NCBI RefSeq assembly: GCF_000165425.1 | Contig: NW_001799008.1 | Span: forward strand, 1-64,000 | DNA: 64,000 nt | Source: Paramecium tetraurelia | Taxonomy: Eukaryota; Ciliophora; Oligohymenophorea; Peniculida; Parameciidae | Reading direction: 5' to 3' | In this document: positions 27,483-38,202 of the stretch, piece after piece | Position numbering within the stretch: position 1 is the first letter of the stretch | Layout of the letters: each line of letters opens with the position of its first letter | Translations under genes and position numbers: made by a program | The notes under the pieces: model-generated | Databases searched by the model: none | Told to the model about the DNA's origin: nothing | The model's input: only the letters and a program-made list of their open reading frames with translations

Positions 27483-29177
27483 ATGGGGTGTGGATCAAGC
27501 AAAGGTGAAGAAGTAGATAATCCGAATAAAAGTACTGCTATGAGTTCTATGTTTAGTAAAGGATGTGGCACATTTCAAAATTTCATCCTCGGGCATGGTT
27601 TCGGAAAAACATGGATTAATCACTAATGATTACACTCTCCTGAAACCTCCCATCGGAAAAGGTATAATTAAGGATAAAAGAAGGTGCTTATGGGGAAGTT
27701 AGAAAAGGGGTGCATAAGGTCACAAATTAAATCAGAGCCATAAAAGTGATTTCAAAGGAAAAAGCAAGCAAGATGGAAGTCGAAAGATTACGAATCGAAA
27801 TAGAAATTCTCAAAAGATTAGTAAATCTACAATTCGAAAATAGGATCATCCCAATATTATTAAGATCTATGAGTTCTATTAGGATAGTAAAAATATTTAT
27901 ATCGTGACTGAATTATGCACTGGAGGAGAACTTTTCGATAAGATACAGGAATAACAGTCTTTCTCTGAAAGGAAGGCTGCTGAGACTCTGAAGCAGATAT
28001 TGAGTGCAGTTAATTACTTGCACAAGAGTAAAATAGTGCACAGGTACGAGATTAATGTGATTTGATTTAGAGATCTTAAACCAGAGAATATTCTATATGA
28101 GTCCTCCAAACCATAAGCTTTGTTAAAGATAGTGGATTTCGGAACCAGTCGCATGTTTGAATAAGGTTACAAGATGAACCAAAAACTAGGAACAGTAAAT
28201 TAGAGATTCTTAAATTTAGCCATATTATATAGCACCTGAAGTTTTGGAGAGGAAATACGATGAAAAATGTGATGTATGGTCTTGTGGAGTAATATTATAC
28301 ATTTTGCTTTGTGGAATTCCACCATTCAATGGAGAAGAGGACGAAGAGATCCTCGAATCTGTGAGAGAAGGTCAATTGACATTTGATGGAGAAGAATGGA
28401 ATCAGATATCTTATGAAGCTAAACTATTGATCACTAAGATGTTGGAGAGGGATCCAAAGAGAAGGATCAGTGCGGAACAAGCCTTAAGGGATCCTTGGAT
28501 TACAACCTATGTCAAAAAAACAGAGATGGATTTGCCACAACTAACCAAAGTTTTGAATAATCTCAGGAATTTTAGAGTGGAGAAGAAGTTTTAGGAGGCA
28601 GCATTAACCTTCATGGTCAATCAAATGGCTACCAGTCAGGAGAAACAGGAGTTGTTATAATAGTTTTAGGCTCTGGATTTAAATGGAGACGGAAGATTGT
28701 CAAAGGATGAACTCATTTTAGGTAATATTCAGCTGTCATTTAAGGTTATGCGAAGGTTATGAGTTATACGGATGCTGAATTGGAAGTAACCAAATTGATG
28801 AAGCAAATTGATCAGGATAAGAATGGAAGTATTGATTATTCAGGTATTGTAAAAATTATTATAGATTTTAGAATTTGTGTTGGCTACTTTCAACAAGGTC
28901 AAATTGTTGGAGGACAAACGATTAGAACAGGCGTTTCGATTGTTTGATAAGGATGGAAGTGGATCAATATCGATCGATGAAATCAAAGGCATTTTTGGAT
29001 CAGATGAAACTGCAGTCAGTGACGAAGTGTGGAAGGAGCTGTTGGCTGAAGTGGATGCTAATGGAGATGGATCTGTAATTGCGTTATTGCTATGTTTAGA
29101 TCAGCTTCTAGGAGTTCAAAGAAATTATTGTTAAAGCCATAAATGTTAGTTATTCAGATTAAAAACCCATAAAATGA
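27483..29177 (+). CDS. CDPK: Calcium-dependent protein kinase (CDPK)
   Basis: 498 residues, nine exons; introns 27532-27556, 27662-27683, 27821-27843, 28044-28070, 28195-28219, 28722-28744, 28844-28871 and 29075-29099. Ser/Thr kinase activated directly by calcium. N-terminus MGCGSSK is a myristoylation/palmitoylation signal. Kinase domain: glycine loop IGKGAYGEV, AIKVISKE (ATP Lys), HRDLKPEN (catalytic loop, split by an intron), DFGTS, APEVL. A junction helix precedes four EF-hands, all with good ligands: LDLNGDGRLSKDE, IDQDKNGSIDYSE, FDKDGSGSISIDE, VDANGDGSISFQE. Two introns end in AAG, at 27683 and 28744; both are forced by the invariant protein motifs they interrupt. Stop 18 nt before the next start. 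Confidence 0.96.
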
Positions 29178-29195
29178 TTATATATTATATATTTA

Positions 29196-29516
29196 ATGGA
29201 TAACCTACTCACTGCTCTTATAACTCATTTGATTGATAGCAGTAATCCTGATTATGTTTAAATAATGAGTAACTACGAATGCTTTAGATCCATAATCAAT
29301 GCCAATATTGACGCATCTGCAAAAGCATTCTAAATTGAGAAATTTCTGCAATCTCTCAAACCAGAACAGCGACATACTCACAGAAGTTCCAATTATGATC
29401 TTCAGCCTCGATCGAAACAATTCAACAGTTCATTGGTGTTAGTAGAAGCCAAGCTTTTTGAAAAGAAATTCCAACAACATACCCAAGAAATAGAAGACAT
29501 GTTAACAAATCTTTGA
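29196..29516 (+). CDS. Small hypothetical protein
   Basis: 106 residues, single exon, ATG 29196 to TGA 29514-29516. Helical and charged: MDNLLTALITHLIDSSNPDY at the start, a basic middle (KPEQRHTHRSSNYDLQPRSK) and an amphipathic end (LVEAKLFEKKFQQHTQEIED). No domain recognised. Begins 18 nt after the CDPK stop and ends 13 nt before the stop of the opposite-strand eEFSec gene. Confidence 0.65.
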
Positions 29517-29529
29517 ATATTATTTGGTT

Positions 29530-31148
29530 TCATTTATGAAATAGATATTTCTTATAAATCATAACAACATCACTATTCCCCATATCTTAATTAGTTCCTG
29601 ATTCAACAAATACTTTCACTTTCCCACTCTTCCCAAAAGCACTATCAATTTTCCCTTGAATGTTCCCTTACTTGATAACAATCAACTTCCCTATATAATT
29701 AGCGATATTGGTTTCTTTCTTAAATAAATCCTTAATAAGTAAGGTGTAATTGTCGATCACCTTCTCCACCTTCCCATTTTTCGTCTTCTTTCTGAAAACT
29801 CTTAAGAAATTCTATTGAAATATTTATTAAGCTGTATAAGAGAACAGTATATTTCCATAAAATGCAATTCTACATATATTAGCTTCTAAATCAGTGTCCA
29901 ATTTTGAACCTATAACCAACGAATTCATAGAAGCAATCAATGGCTTTTCCAATTGGAGTACACCATACAAATTATACTTCTCTTGAAGTTTTATATAATC
30001 TAAAAGTGATAATAATCAATACATACCTTCATAATCCTCCAGGTATTCCCCCTCGCTATTGATCTCCAATTATAAATTCTTTGGTCTAATGATCAATTTC
30101 AATTATCCCATTACAGTCAAATGACCTGAAGTGATATGAAACTTATTCTAAGACTTTAATTACCCCTTATAATAACTAATCTTCTTAAAATCGATAACTA
30201 TATTTTCTAATAATGAAACAATCCCTGGTTAACATACGATTCCCCTCTCAATCTCTTTGGCATCTAAATTGGTGAATAAGGCAGCAATTCTATCTCCAGG
30301 TTCTCCAATCTGAACAGGTTTCTTAAACATCTATAGACTTTTGATCTTCTTATTCAAATTGAGCATAGGAAAAAAGACCTCATCGTTTGGTTTCATTGAT
30401 CCTTAGATGATCGTACCAGTAGTGACTGTTCCTTATCCCTTGATTTAGAAGCAATGATCAATCATAAACAACAGACCCTTATTCAATTAAGCCTATCTAT
30501 TGGGAATGGTGATATTGTGAAGTAGAATTCCTAATAAATCTTCTATTCCAATTGCTTAAACCGCTGAGACAGGTACTAATGAAACCTAATTTCCAAACTT
30601 TGTCTTAGATAGCACATTAGAAATAATTTTTTTTTGTTTATTAATTACTTCCTCAGTTGCTAGATCTATTTTGTTCAAGACCACAATTAATTTATCAGCC
30701 AATATCTCGCCAATTACTAAACATTCAGCAGTTTAAGTTTAAATGCCTTTAGTCACATCAATCACTAAAAACATCATATCAATAATTTATGCTCCTCCTA
30801 TGATGGTCTTGATTAATGATGCATGTCCAGGACAATCGACTAGTGTAAATTGAAAATATCTTAAATGATTTATTGTCGATACTTTCCCTATTCATTTGGA
30901 TTACGAGTGTAAAAGGCACTGAACCCCAGATCCAAAGTAATTCCCCTCTCCTAACTCTAAGGGTTCTTATCTAATGAGGCTGTTGATGTTATCTAAATGG
31001 TAGATATATTAATTACTTTAGACAATGTCTTAACCAAAGAGGTCTTGCCAGAATCAATATGTCCTAAGACACCAACATTAATGTTGATGGTATTTAATTT
31101 ATTGACTTGCTCTATTTCTTGTTATGAGATGAATAAACTTTATTCCAT
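29530..31148 (-). CDS. EEFSEC: Selenocysteine-specific elongation factor eEFSec
   Basis: 522 residues, introns 30860-30882 (AAG acceptor) and 30000-30026. GTPase that delivers Sec-tRNA to the ribosome at UGA codons marked by a SECIS element. G-domain motifs: GHIDSGKTS (P-loop), QERGITLDLGF (switch I), DCPGHASLIKT (G3), NKIDLA (G4), PVSA (G5), then KGLLFMIDHCFQIKGQGTVTTG of domain 2. The C-terminal eEFSec-specific domain is clear: DNYTLLIKDLFKKETNI, QGKIDSAFGKSGKVKVFV and a final tyrosine-rich strand, which separates it from EF-Tu and eEF1A. Slightly shorter than human (596). Its presence implies selenoproteins in an organism whose only stop is UGA. It starts 20 nt after the stop of the upstream channel gene. 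Confidence 0.95.
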
Positions 31149-31168
31149 TTATTAAGTATATAAATAAA

Positions 31169-33457
31169 TCAATAATGATCTTCATGCATAATTTAATATT
31201 CCACTTTTCTCTCCTGAGTGATGCCTTGCAACTACAAAGAATACTCAGCGATTGCTTTCTATTTCGTAACAGGATTCTCCCTGTCATAATCAGTATCAAA
31301 GTCGATCTATGCTTTTTTATATGAAACAGGCTAATGTCATATATTATTAGTACTTCTTCAAAGTTCTTGATTGGAAACATGCTGTCAACAATACGATGTA
31401 TTGGTAAGACTTAAAAACTCAATCCAATGATTACTCCAATTGTTGAATAAATATCAAAGTCTTAGTTAAGAAATAATGAGACTGCCATATTACCCAACGG
31501 ATTGAATAGGACAATGAATTCAAGCATATTTATCATTTACCATGATAACTCTTAGGATATGCTCTCCTTCACTGTTCTCCTTCTCAAAATGTTATACTTA
31601 TCAACGAGGTAAAATAAACTTAAACCGATTAAAGAACTGAATACACCTATAGGAATTGCAGTTCCAAAGAAGAAGGTGAACCACATAGTCTTGATTATGT
31701 CTGCATACCTCATGGCTAATTGGTAATCAACTTCCTCCATGATTTCGTTAGCCTCCTTTTGGGTCAGTAAACAATCATTCACTTTCTAAATCTGATGGTC
31801 TCTTTGCAGTTTTCTAATCAGAGTCCAAGGATCAATAAACCAAATCAATGGTGCTATGGCAGCATTCATAATAAAAATCAGAGACTCATTATACAAGAAT
31901 CCACCAAAGCCATACACATTACTGAAAATCAAGATGTCAATAACATAGCTAACAATAGCAGCATTTACAAATAAGGAAATGGTTAATTTGTTAGCGTAAG
32001 AAGTCTAAAATTTGGTATTGGTAGATATCTTTTCAATTTTAGTGACCCACTTCATTAAGGGTTCAATTAATAGTTTGTTGACCAAGACAATGGTTGAAGC
32101 AATGGCAAATGAAATCATTTAAACATGCTTCAACTTCTCTTTATCGTCTACACCAATCCTCCTTTTTTCGAGTTCTTCGTTGTAGACTAGTCGAATGCAT
32201 CGGATTGATAAATAATAAATAACAAAGAATGTAACTCCTTACAAAGCAAGGGTAATGAAGAATCCCTTGATTCTGGCGATTATCTTATCTTGAGTCAAAG
32301 TGGCCAAGTTTTCCCACAAGATATCATTAGGTTCAGGTGCCTACTCGATGAAAAGTTTCTAAGCCTGCCACTACAATTCCATCTCATCCAAACCTGGAGT
32401 TTTACCAGAATATAAAAACGTCTTCATCTTATCAATCAGAGTATGTGCATTTTAACTAAGAACTAGGTCCTTCATTTTTTCACTTTCAAACGATACAAAA
32501 GCGATGCCGCTGAATTATCTATTAGTCCAAAAGTACTCCTCTTATAGATCTTTGATTCTCCTTTACGAAGTTTCAATTTCGAGTTCGCAATCTCTGACAT
32601 CCTAACATTCATATTTCATATTCGATGTTTATAAAGCGATCTTTTTCTTCTGTAGAGACTTTTCGATCTTAGCTTCTTCAGCCAAGATTTCTGTAATATC
32701 GTAGACTAAAACAACTTTGGTAACAGTTATTTAAAAGTTAGTATCTGATACTGCGTAGTTTTAAAATATATTAGTTAGTTCCCATCTATAATTGACATTC
32801 AAAGTTTTTGGGATATTGGTCACCATGATAGTGTAATCGCTTGGAGTTAGTTATGATTCATCTATTTGATTGTCTAATTTCTTTTGGTGTCTTCTGAAAA
32901 ATTGGAGTAGAATGATCATTATAATTAGCATAATAAGATTGGCCTTTTGGATGAACACCACCACTTCTGAGTTGCTAATTTAAAATGAATACAATCACTT
33001 TAGTTTATTGGCTATAGACAATTTAAGGAATGCGGATTCTTGACAATTAGGTTCCATCTACTGTGAAATTGGATTCAGGGATTATTATCTAAATAACCAT
33101 CAGATTTACTAGCAAAATTCACCATGATAATTGCTCAAAATATTGAAAATGGCTACAAGACTTTACAGACATAATAACAGGATGCAGAATTTCAAAAAAT
33201 TGTAAAACAATGGAAAACCTGCCCCCAAAAATTTGAGTTATTTGATATCATCACAATATGGAATTTCCTTTCTCTCTATTTCAAACCCACAACAAGGACA
33301 TGTCTCAGCTGAATAGAAAATCATAAATACGTTTTTTAGGTTCTTCATCATCTTCATAATCAATATGAGCCTTAGTATCAGGAGCAGTTCGTCTGGCCAA
33401 TGCATGCTTTCTGGCCACATTCCAATCACAAGGCATCTTCAATGGGTTGTAATCCAT
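31169..33457 (-). CDS. OSCA/TMEM63 (CSC1)-type cation channel
   Basis: 732 residues from five exons; introns 33309-33330, 33089-33109, 32975-32998 and 31331-31353. Family members are mechanically gated cation channels. N-terminal cytosolic part has a CPCC motif (ETCPCCGFEIERKE), then TM segment YNFLKFCILLLCLQSLVAIF, a second TM ANLIMLIIMIILLQFF, a cytosolic RRM-like domain (YTIMVTNIPKTL ... SGIAFVSFES) with a long coiled insertion, and the signature APEPNDILWENL before the C-terminal transmembrane core (GFFITLALQGVTFFVIYYL, MWFTFFFGTAIPIGVFSSL and others). The order matches OSCA/TMEM63, although the CPCC motif is unusual and the core is somewhat short. I cannot decide plasma membrane versus organelle. 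Confidence 0.82.
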
Positions 33458-33704
33458 TATAAATAAATTTTGTCAATCAAAAAAATTATTTATATTTAAT
33501 CACCCAAAGAGCTTGACAATAAATTTGATTATGCTAAAACTCATAGGATAGATAGAGTATTAAGGTTATGGATTGTCCTCCTAGGTCGTACTTCTTACTC
33601 CTTCTCGAATATTAATACTTCTCTTTATATCAATATTAAACACATACGCTAATTATGTAAGAATGTTTCATTTTACTCTTTTTAACTAATTATTAATATA
33701 AATT

Positions 33705-36004
33705 ATGGAAACTGACGAAGCTCCTAAACCAAAGAAAGCACCCTACAAATCAAAAAGATACTTCCTAAGTTCATTGAATACTTACTTTGGTTATCAATTA
33801 GTACAACTGTGTACTCATTTAGATTTAATAACTTCGCAATGACATTGAGCATCCTGAAGATCCAAATCTTATTGTAGGCACCACAATCTTATAAAGCAAA
33901 TACCCTTTGCATCCAGCAGTTAGAAAAGTTATCGATGTATGATTAACATTCAGTACCTAAATAGCCATCCAAAATGTCATTTTTATAAAAAGTCATCTTA
34001 GATAGTGATGTGATAGTCTATGACATTAACACATGTGATCACAGTGAATGCGAATATGCAATCAAAACCTTGAAATTAGGCACTTATGACGAAGAAAAAA
34101 TATTGATTCTCGTTTCATCAGTAATGGCTTGGTCAGCAACCGATCCCAAAGAAAAGAAGGCTGGAGAAGAAGATGAAGACGGAGGCTACCCTCCAGAATC
34201 TGGAGAAGAAGATAACAAACCATTAGATGATGGTGAGGATGCACCTCCTAAGAAGGAATATACACGTTTTAATGAAAGTGATTATCCTAAGAGGAAAGCT
34301 TTACCTGAATTTGAGAGCTTATGTTCTCTCGAAAGTCTTTGCTTGAGTATTAATAGACCAAATCTCAGGACATTTATACTTTGCGCAGGTATTTTGTATG
34401 GAATGGGAGAAGATCACTTTTACACCAAGTTCAAAGGGGCTTGGTTATAGAATACAATAACATTTTATAATAAAAATAAAGTGCCATGCATTCACGTTAA
34501 AGATTTGGCTTTATTTGTGTCGAAATTGGTTGAGAAACCAGTCAATCAAAAATATATTTTTGCAATTGATCACAATCAAAATCCATCTCATAAAGCCATC
34601 ATAGAATCGATATCTAAAGGAGTGGGAAACCAGAAAATTCAGCAATCTAATGTGGCAATCCCTGAATTCAAAATTGATCTAAGGATGAAGCCAACCAAAG
34701 TATTCGATGCTTTCCTTGAAGAATAAGGAGATCAAGGAGATGAAGAACAGGCAGTTGATAAGTTTACATTTAATTGGTGGTGTAAAGAAGGTATTAGAGC
34801 TAATATCGCAAAGATAAGATAAGAATTTGTTGATTATCATAACTTAAAACCAATCCGGATTGCCATTACAGGTCCACCTGGAATTGGGAAAAGCACTATT
34901 GCTAATTAAATATCCACTTATTTTAGTATTCCTCACATCACCATCAAAGAATTGATATAGGAATACTTGAATTAAACAAGCGAAGAAGTGGAACAATTGA
35001 AGACAAACTTGGAAGAGAACAGAGCTCAACTTGTTGAAGAAGCCAGAGCTTAATATGATATTTAAAGAGAGAAGAGAAAACAATTGAAACAACCTTACAT
35101 CCCATTTGATGACAGTAAAATAGAAGCAAGATTGACAGATGAATAATTGATTACTATTTATAAATGGCGATTGATGTAGAATGATTGCTAGAATAGAGGG
35201 TTTATATTGGATAATTACCCAAAAACACATGCATAAGCCAGATAATTATTTTATAATACTGAAGGAGAGGGTGAGGAGTAAAAATTTACTCTTAATAAAT
35301 TGATATTGCCTGAACACTTTATAGTGCTAGCTGGCAATGATGAATAAATAATCGACAGGATTAAGTTCTCAAAAACTCATAAATATGATGAAGAAGTACT
35401 CCTCAAAAGATTGAAGAATTACAAAGTACTCAATACTAAAAAGGGATACACTATTTTGATTGACTTTTATAAGGAGTTGAAGGTGGACATATGTGAGATC
35501 TCTGTGTTCAATAAGTAGACTAATATTTAGGATACATGCAGAAGCTTTATTGAGAGGGTATGATTCTGACATTAATTTTAGAATGGGAAGTATAGGAATT
35601 ACAAGCATATTGAGTAGGATTAGGAAGAGAGTAGGTTGAATGACAAGAAAGAGTAGTTATTGAAGTAGGAGGAGCAAAACTAAAAATTGAAGGAGTTGAG
35701 GGATAAGAAGGAAGATGAGTTGTGGAAGATTCAAGAGGAGGAGTACAGGATCAAGCAGGAGCATAGTGTGAATTATGAGAAGGAATTACTCGATTCAAGG
35801 TCTCTGCCATTGAGGTAAGACATTTAATTAAATGATAGATAATATTTGAATGACAATGTAGTACCATTTATTACAGAGGGTTTAGTGGAGATTGTTAAAC
35901 AGAATCCAGAAAATGTGATTGACTTTTTATCTGAATTCTTGTTTAAGAGATCATTGCAAGTGAGATTCCCAGATCCCAAATTGTATTTTGAGAATTCTGA
36001 GTGA
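33705..36004 (+). CDS. AK7: Adenylate kinase 7 (AK7)
   Basis: 741 residues, close to human AK7 (723). Introns 33801-33822, 33937-33964 and 35558-35581. Three parts: an N-terminal NAD-epimerase-like fold (FLSSLNTYFGYQL; ILILVSSVMAWSA; LCAGILYGMGEDHF) with an acidic insertion around residues 145-175; an adenylate kinase domain with P-loop GPPGIGKST, ILDNYPKT (Asp of the NMP site) and a coiled insertion; and, after a charged coiled-coil, a Dpy-30 motif near the C-terminus (YLNDNVVPFITEGLVEIV). Adenylate kinase 7 balances adenine nucleotides in motile cilia, where Dpy-30 motifs dock to radial-spoke or AKAP partners. Convergent with CDC25, stops 22 nt apart. Confidence 0.94.
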
Positions 36005-36026
36005 TTCGATACCTAATAACCAGAAA

Positions 36027-36886
36027 TCATATATTTATTTTTTATAGTCTTTTTTTCAATTTTAATGAATTCCATTGATTGTCAGTCTAAGATTTTTATT
36101 CTTTATATTGAGTGGAGTACTCCTTTGAATCCATTCGGACGTACTTACCCTCAACTTAAGAAGGGTATTCTAGACTGTAGTTTGAAAATCCCTTGTTCAG
36201 AATGTAGAGGTCGGGGTAATGTAGCCTGGGATAGTCGTTCAGGTTGCGATCGGTGTTTCGTATTTGTTTATAACTAAAGGAAAATTAAGGGAGCAATTAC
36301 ATTTAGACACTTCTCTTTTCGGAGAATTCACAGTATAGCACAATTACTGGTTTTACGGTAGGAATTTATTTAAAAAATATAGACTCTATCTCGAAGGGGT
36401 TGCAAAGATGAGTTGCACCTTGGATGTGACCACCCTCAAACTCAAATTTGTAACGACAATCAAACAATGTAATATCATTAGCATTTTTATACTAAATTAT
36501 TAATTACTCAATTTTACTAAAGTTTCTGGGTTTATATAATTAACAGCATCCTTTTCAAAGTGCTATATTCTATTGGATCCCTCTTGCTCTTCGCAGAAAT
36601 TAACTGGAACTCTGAATGAACTGAAAAATTCTTATCTTTCAAATTATCTTTCAGGACTGCTGGTTTCACTCGAAATCGACACTCCTCTTCTCAACCAGGA
36701 ATCGTCTCCTATGACAATTCTTTTGTTTGGATTTGAAAATTGCTGGCTTCTTGTCGGACTCGACAATAACAACTCATCTCCAAATCTCTTCGTAGAATGA
36801 CTCGAATCGCAGTCAAAAGAGCTTAATGACGCACAAGTCTTGAATAGAGGCAAGAAATTAGGCATATCTGACGATGAACAATACAT
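36027..36886 (-). CDS. CDC25: CDC25-like dual-specificity phosphatase
   Basis: 277 residues, one 26-nt intron at 36492-36517. CDC25 removes inhibitory phosphates from cyclin-dependent kinases. The N-terminal 100 residues are Ser-rich and probably regulatory. The rhodanese-fold catalytic domain has DCRYKFEFEGGHIQGATHL, then the active-site loop LYCEFSEKRS (Cys-x5-Arg), then NLNDYPRLHYPDLYILNKGF, which matches the CDC25 signature after the loop. The residue before the catalytic Cys is Tyr where CDC25 has His (usual HCEFSxxR). The C-terminal tail that contacts CDK is short. A plus-strand open frame over the same DNA is a shadow. Confidence 0.9.
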
Positions 36887-37059
36887 TTTAACTTTCCGCT
36901 ATTTTAGTTTTAAATATAAATATATATATATAAAATCAAATCAAAAATGCTTTACGGCATAATGGACACTTCACCTAAATGTATTACCTTTGGCCCATTG
37001 AACTGCAGCACTGAGTACATATCAGATGTCCGCATAACTACCCAATCACAACAGAAGCT
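36887..37059. other. Short gap between two minus-strand genes
   Basis: AT-rich (a run of TATA around 36920) and then a short stretch open on the plus strand that overlaps the next minus gene and is not credible as a gene. It should hold the CDC25 promoter and the 3' end of the CBM20 gene. Confidence 0.4.
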
Positions 37060-38033
37060 TCATTCATTTGTTAACTACAAACAGGGCATTCCGTATTGTA
37101 TTCTCTCCAGTTTGTTTTGCTATTTTATTGATAATTCCAAAATGCAGCTACATAATATACTCAAATCCTAACTTATATCGCAATACGTTCTTTCTTCCAC
37201 CTCCAATTCTCTATTACAACCATCCTCCCAAATAAAGTTGTCCCCACTCACTACTACAAACTTATACTCCAATTGATCGTCCTAAATTATCATACCCAAT
37301 TTCCAATTGTAATCGAGGTATCTTTTCATTAATCGACCTCGCTTTGGATTCCATTTACCTAATTACTCTGTATTACCCACAACAACCAAATAATCATTAC
37401 AGGAATTGGTCTTATAATTGATTGAAAAGTGGACGAATCTAGGAACTTTCCCAAGTGACTTCTCGTTCGTTTTCCTTTCCCATTCAGCCTTTAATTCCAC
37501 TGACTATGGCGCAGTTAAAATGTTATAATTTCTATTGTGAGTTCGTTCCCAAGTTATCTCATTGCTGAACATTTTAGTGATGGCAAATTTGTATTCAAAT
37601 GACTTAGACACAGATATCGTGAGATACCAAGTATTTCCATTTAAAATCATAATCTAAGCATCCTAAGGATTCCAATTCCCAAGTTCTTAGATACTCCCTA
37701 AAACACAAGGAACATAAGGCCAATTGATTTGTTTATTTAAAGCAAAGGTGACTTGCTTTTAGCCAAGTGTTACTTGCATCTTATCCAAACTGTCATCTAC
37801 ATTAACAAATAGAAAATACTAATAATTACATAAGAGTCCTTCTCGAAGCTAATTTTCCTCTCGAATCTAGTGTTATCATCCAAAGAGTATGTGACAATCT
37901 CATTATTTTGGATAATGAATTATGAAGTAAACTTGTTCTTGTTCACCCTATTTAATTGGAATGAATGGTCATTTGAACTTAAATTCACATCTTTGGGTGC
38001 ATTAGTGGTTTTGAGCTGATATTGAACAAGCAT
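37060..38033 (-). CDS. Tandem CBM20 starch-binding protein
   Basis: 314 residues, one 29-nt intron at 37867-37895 (donor GTC). Two family 20 carbohydrate-binding modules are visible: FALNKQINWPYVPCVLGS with ELGNWNPQDA, WYLTISV, FEYKFAI (first), and VHFSINYKTN with GNTEQLGKWNPKRG, WKLGMII, LEYKFVVV, FIWEDG and NRELEV (second). The Trp of GxWNP and the downstream Trp are the usual sugar-stacking residues. No catalytic domain is attached, so this is a glycan-binding adaptor, perhaps for glycogen. The N-terminal about 80 residues may be a third, diverged module. Divergent from the polycystin gene. Confidence 0.88.
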
Positions 38034-38202
38034 TGACTTGCGAAATGAATATTAATTATATATATGAAATATAAATACTCATTATTTATTCAATTGCTAA
38101 TTGGGAAGAGTATGTTCTTAGCTATTAAATTCAATATTTAACATAATCGATTTATAGTTTTTGTTCAACACTACGTCAATCAATTAAGCTTAATTATAAT
38201 TA

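Noticed and set aside
27311-27508. Small frame MCDQKKSIWRRTNQLKG upstream of the CDPK
   Set aside because: Its only TGA lies inside the CDPK first exon and no intron rescues it. It shares a G-V-N spacing with the 26872 protein and may be a relic, but I cannot support a gene.
36065-36540. Plus-strand open frame with a DnaJ-like CxxCxGxG motif (CSECRGRG)
   Set aside because: It lies antisense to the CDC25 catalytic domain, whose conserved motifs occupy the same DNA on the minus strand. It is a shadow frame.
36947-37171. Plus-strand frame MLYGIMDTSPKC
   Set aside because: Antisense to the C-terminus of the CBM20 gene and without further exons; judged a shadow.
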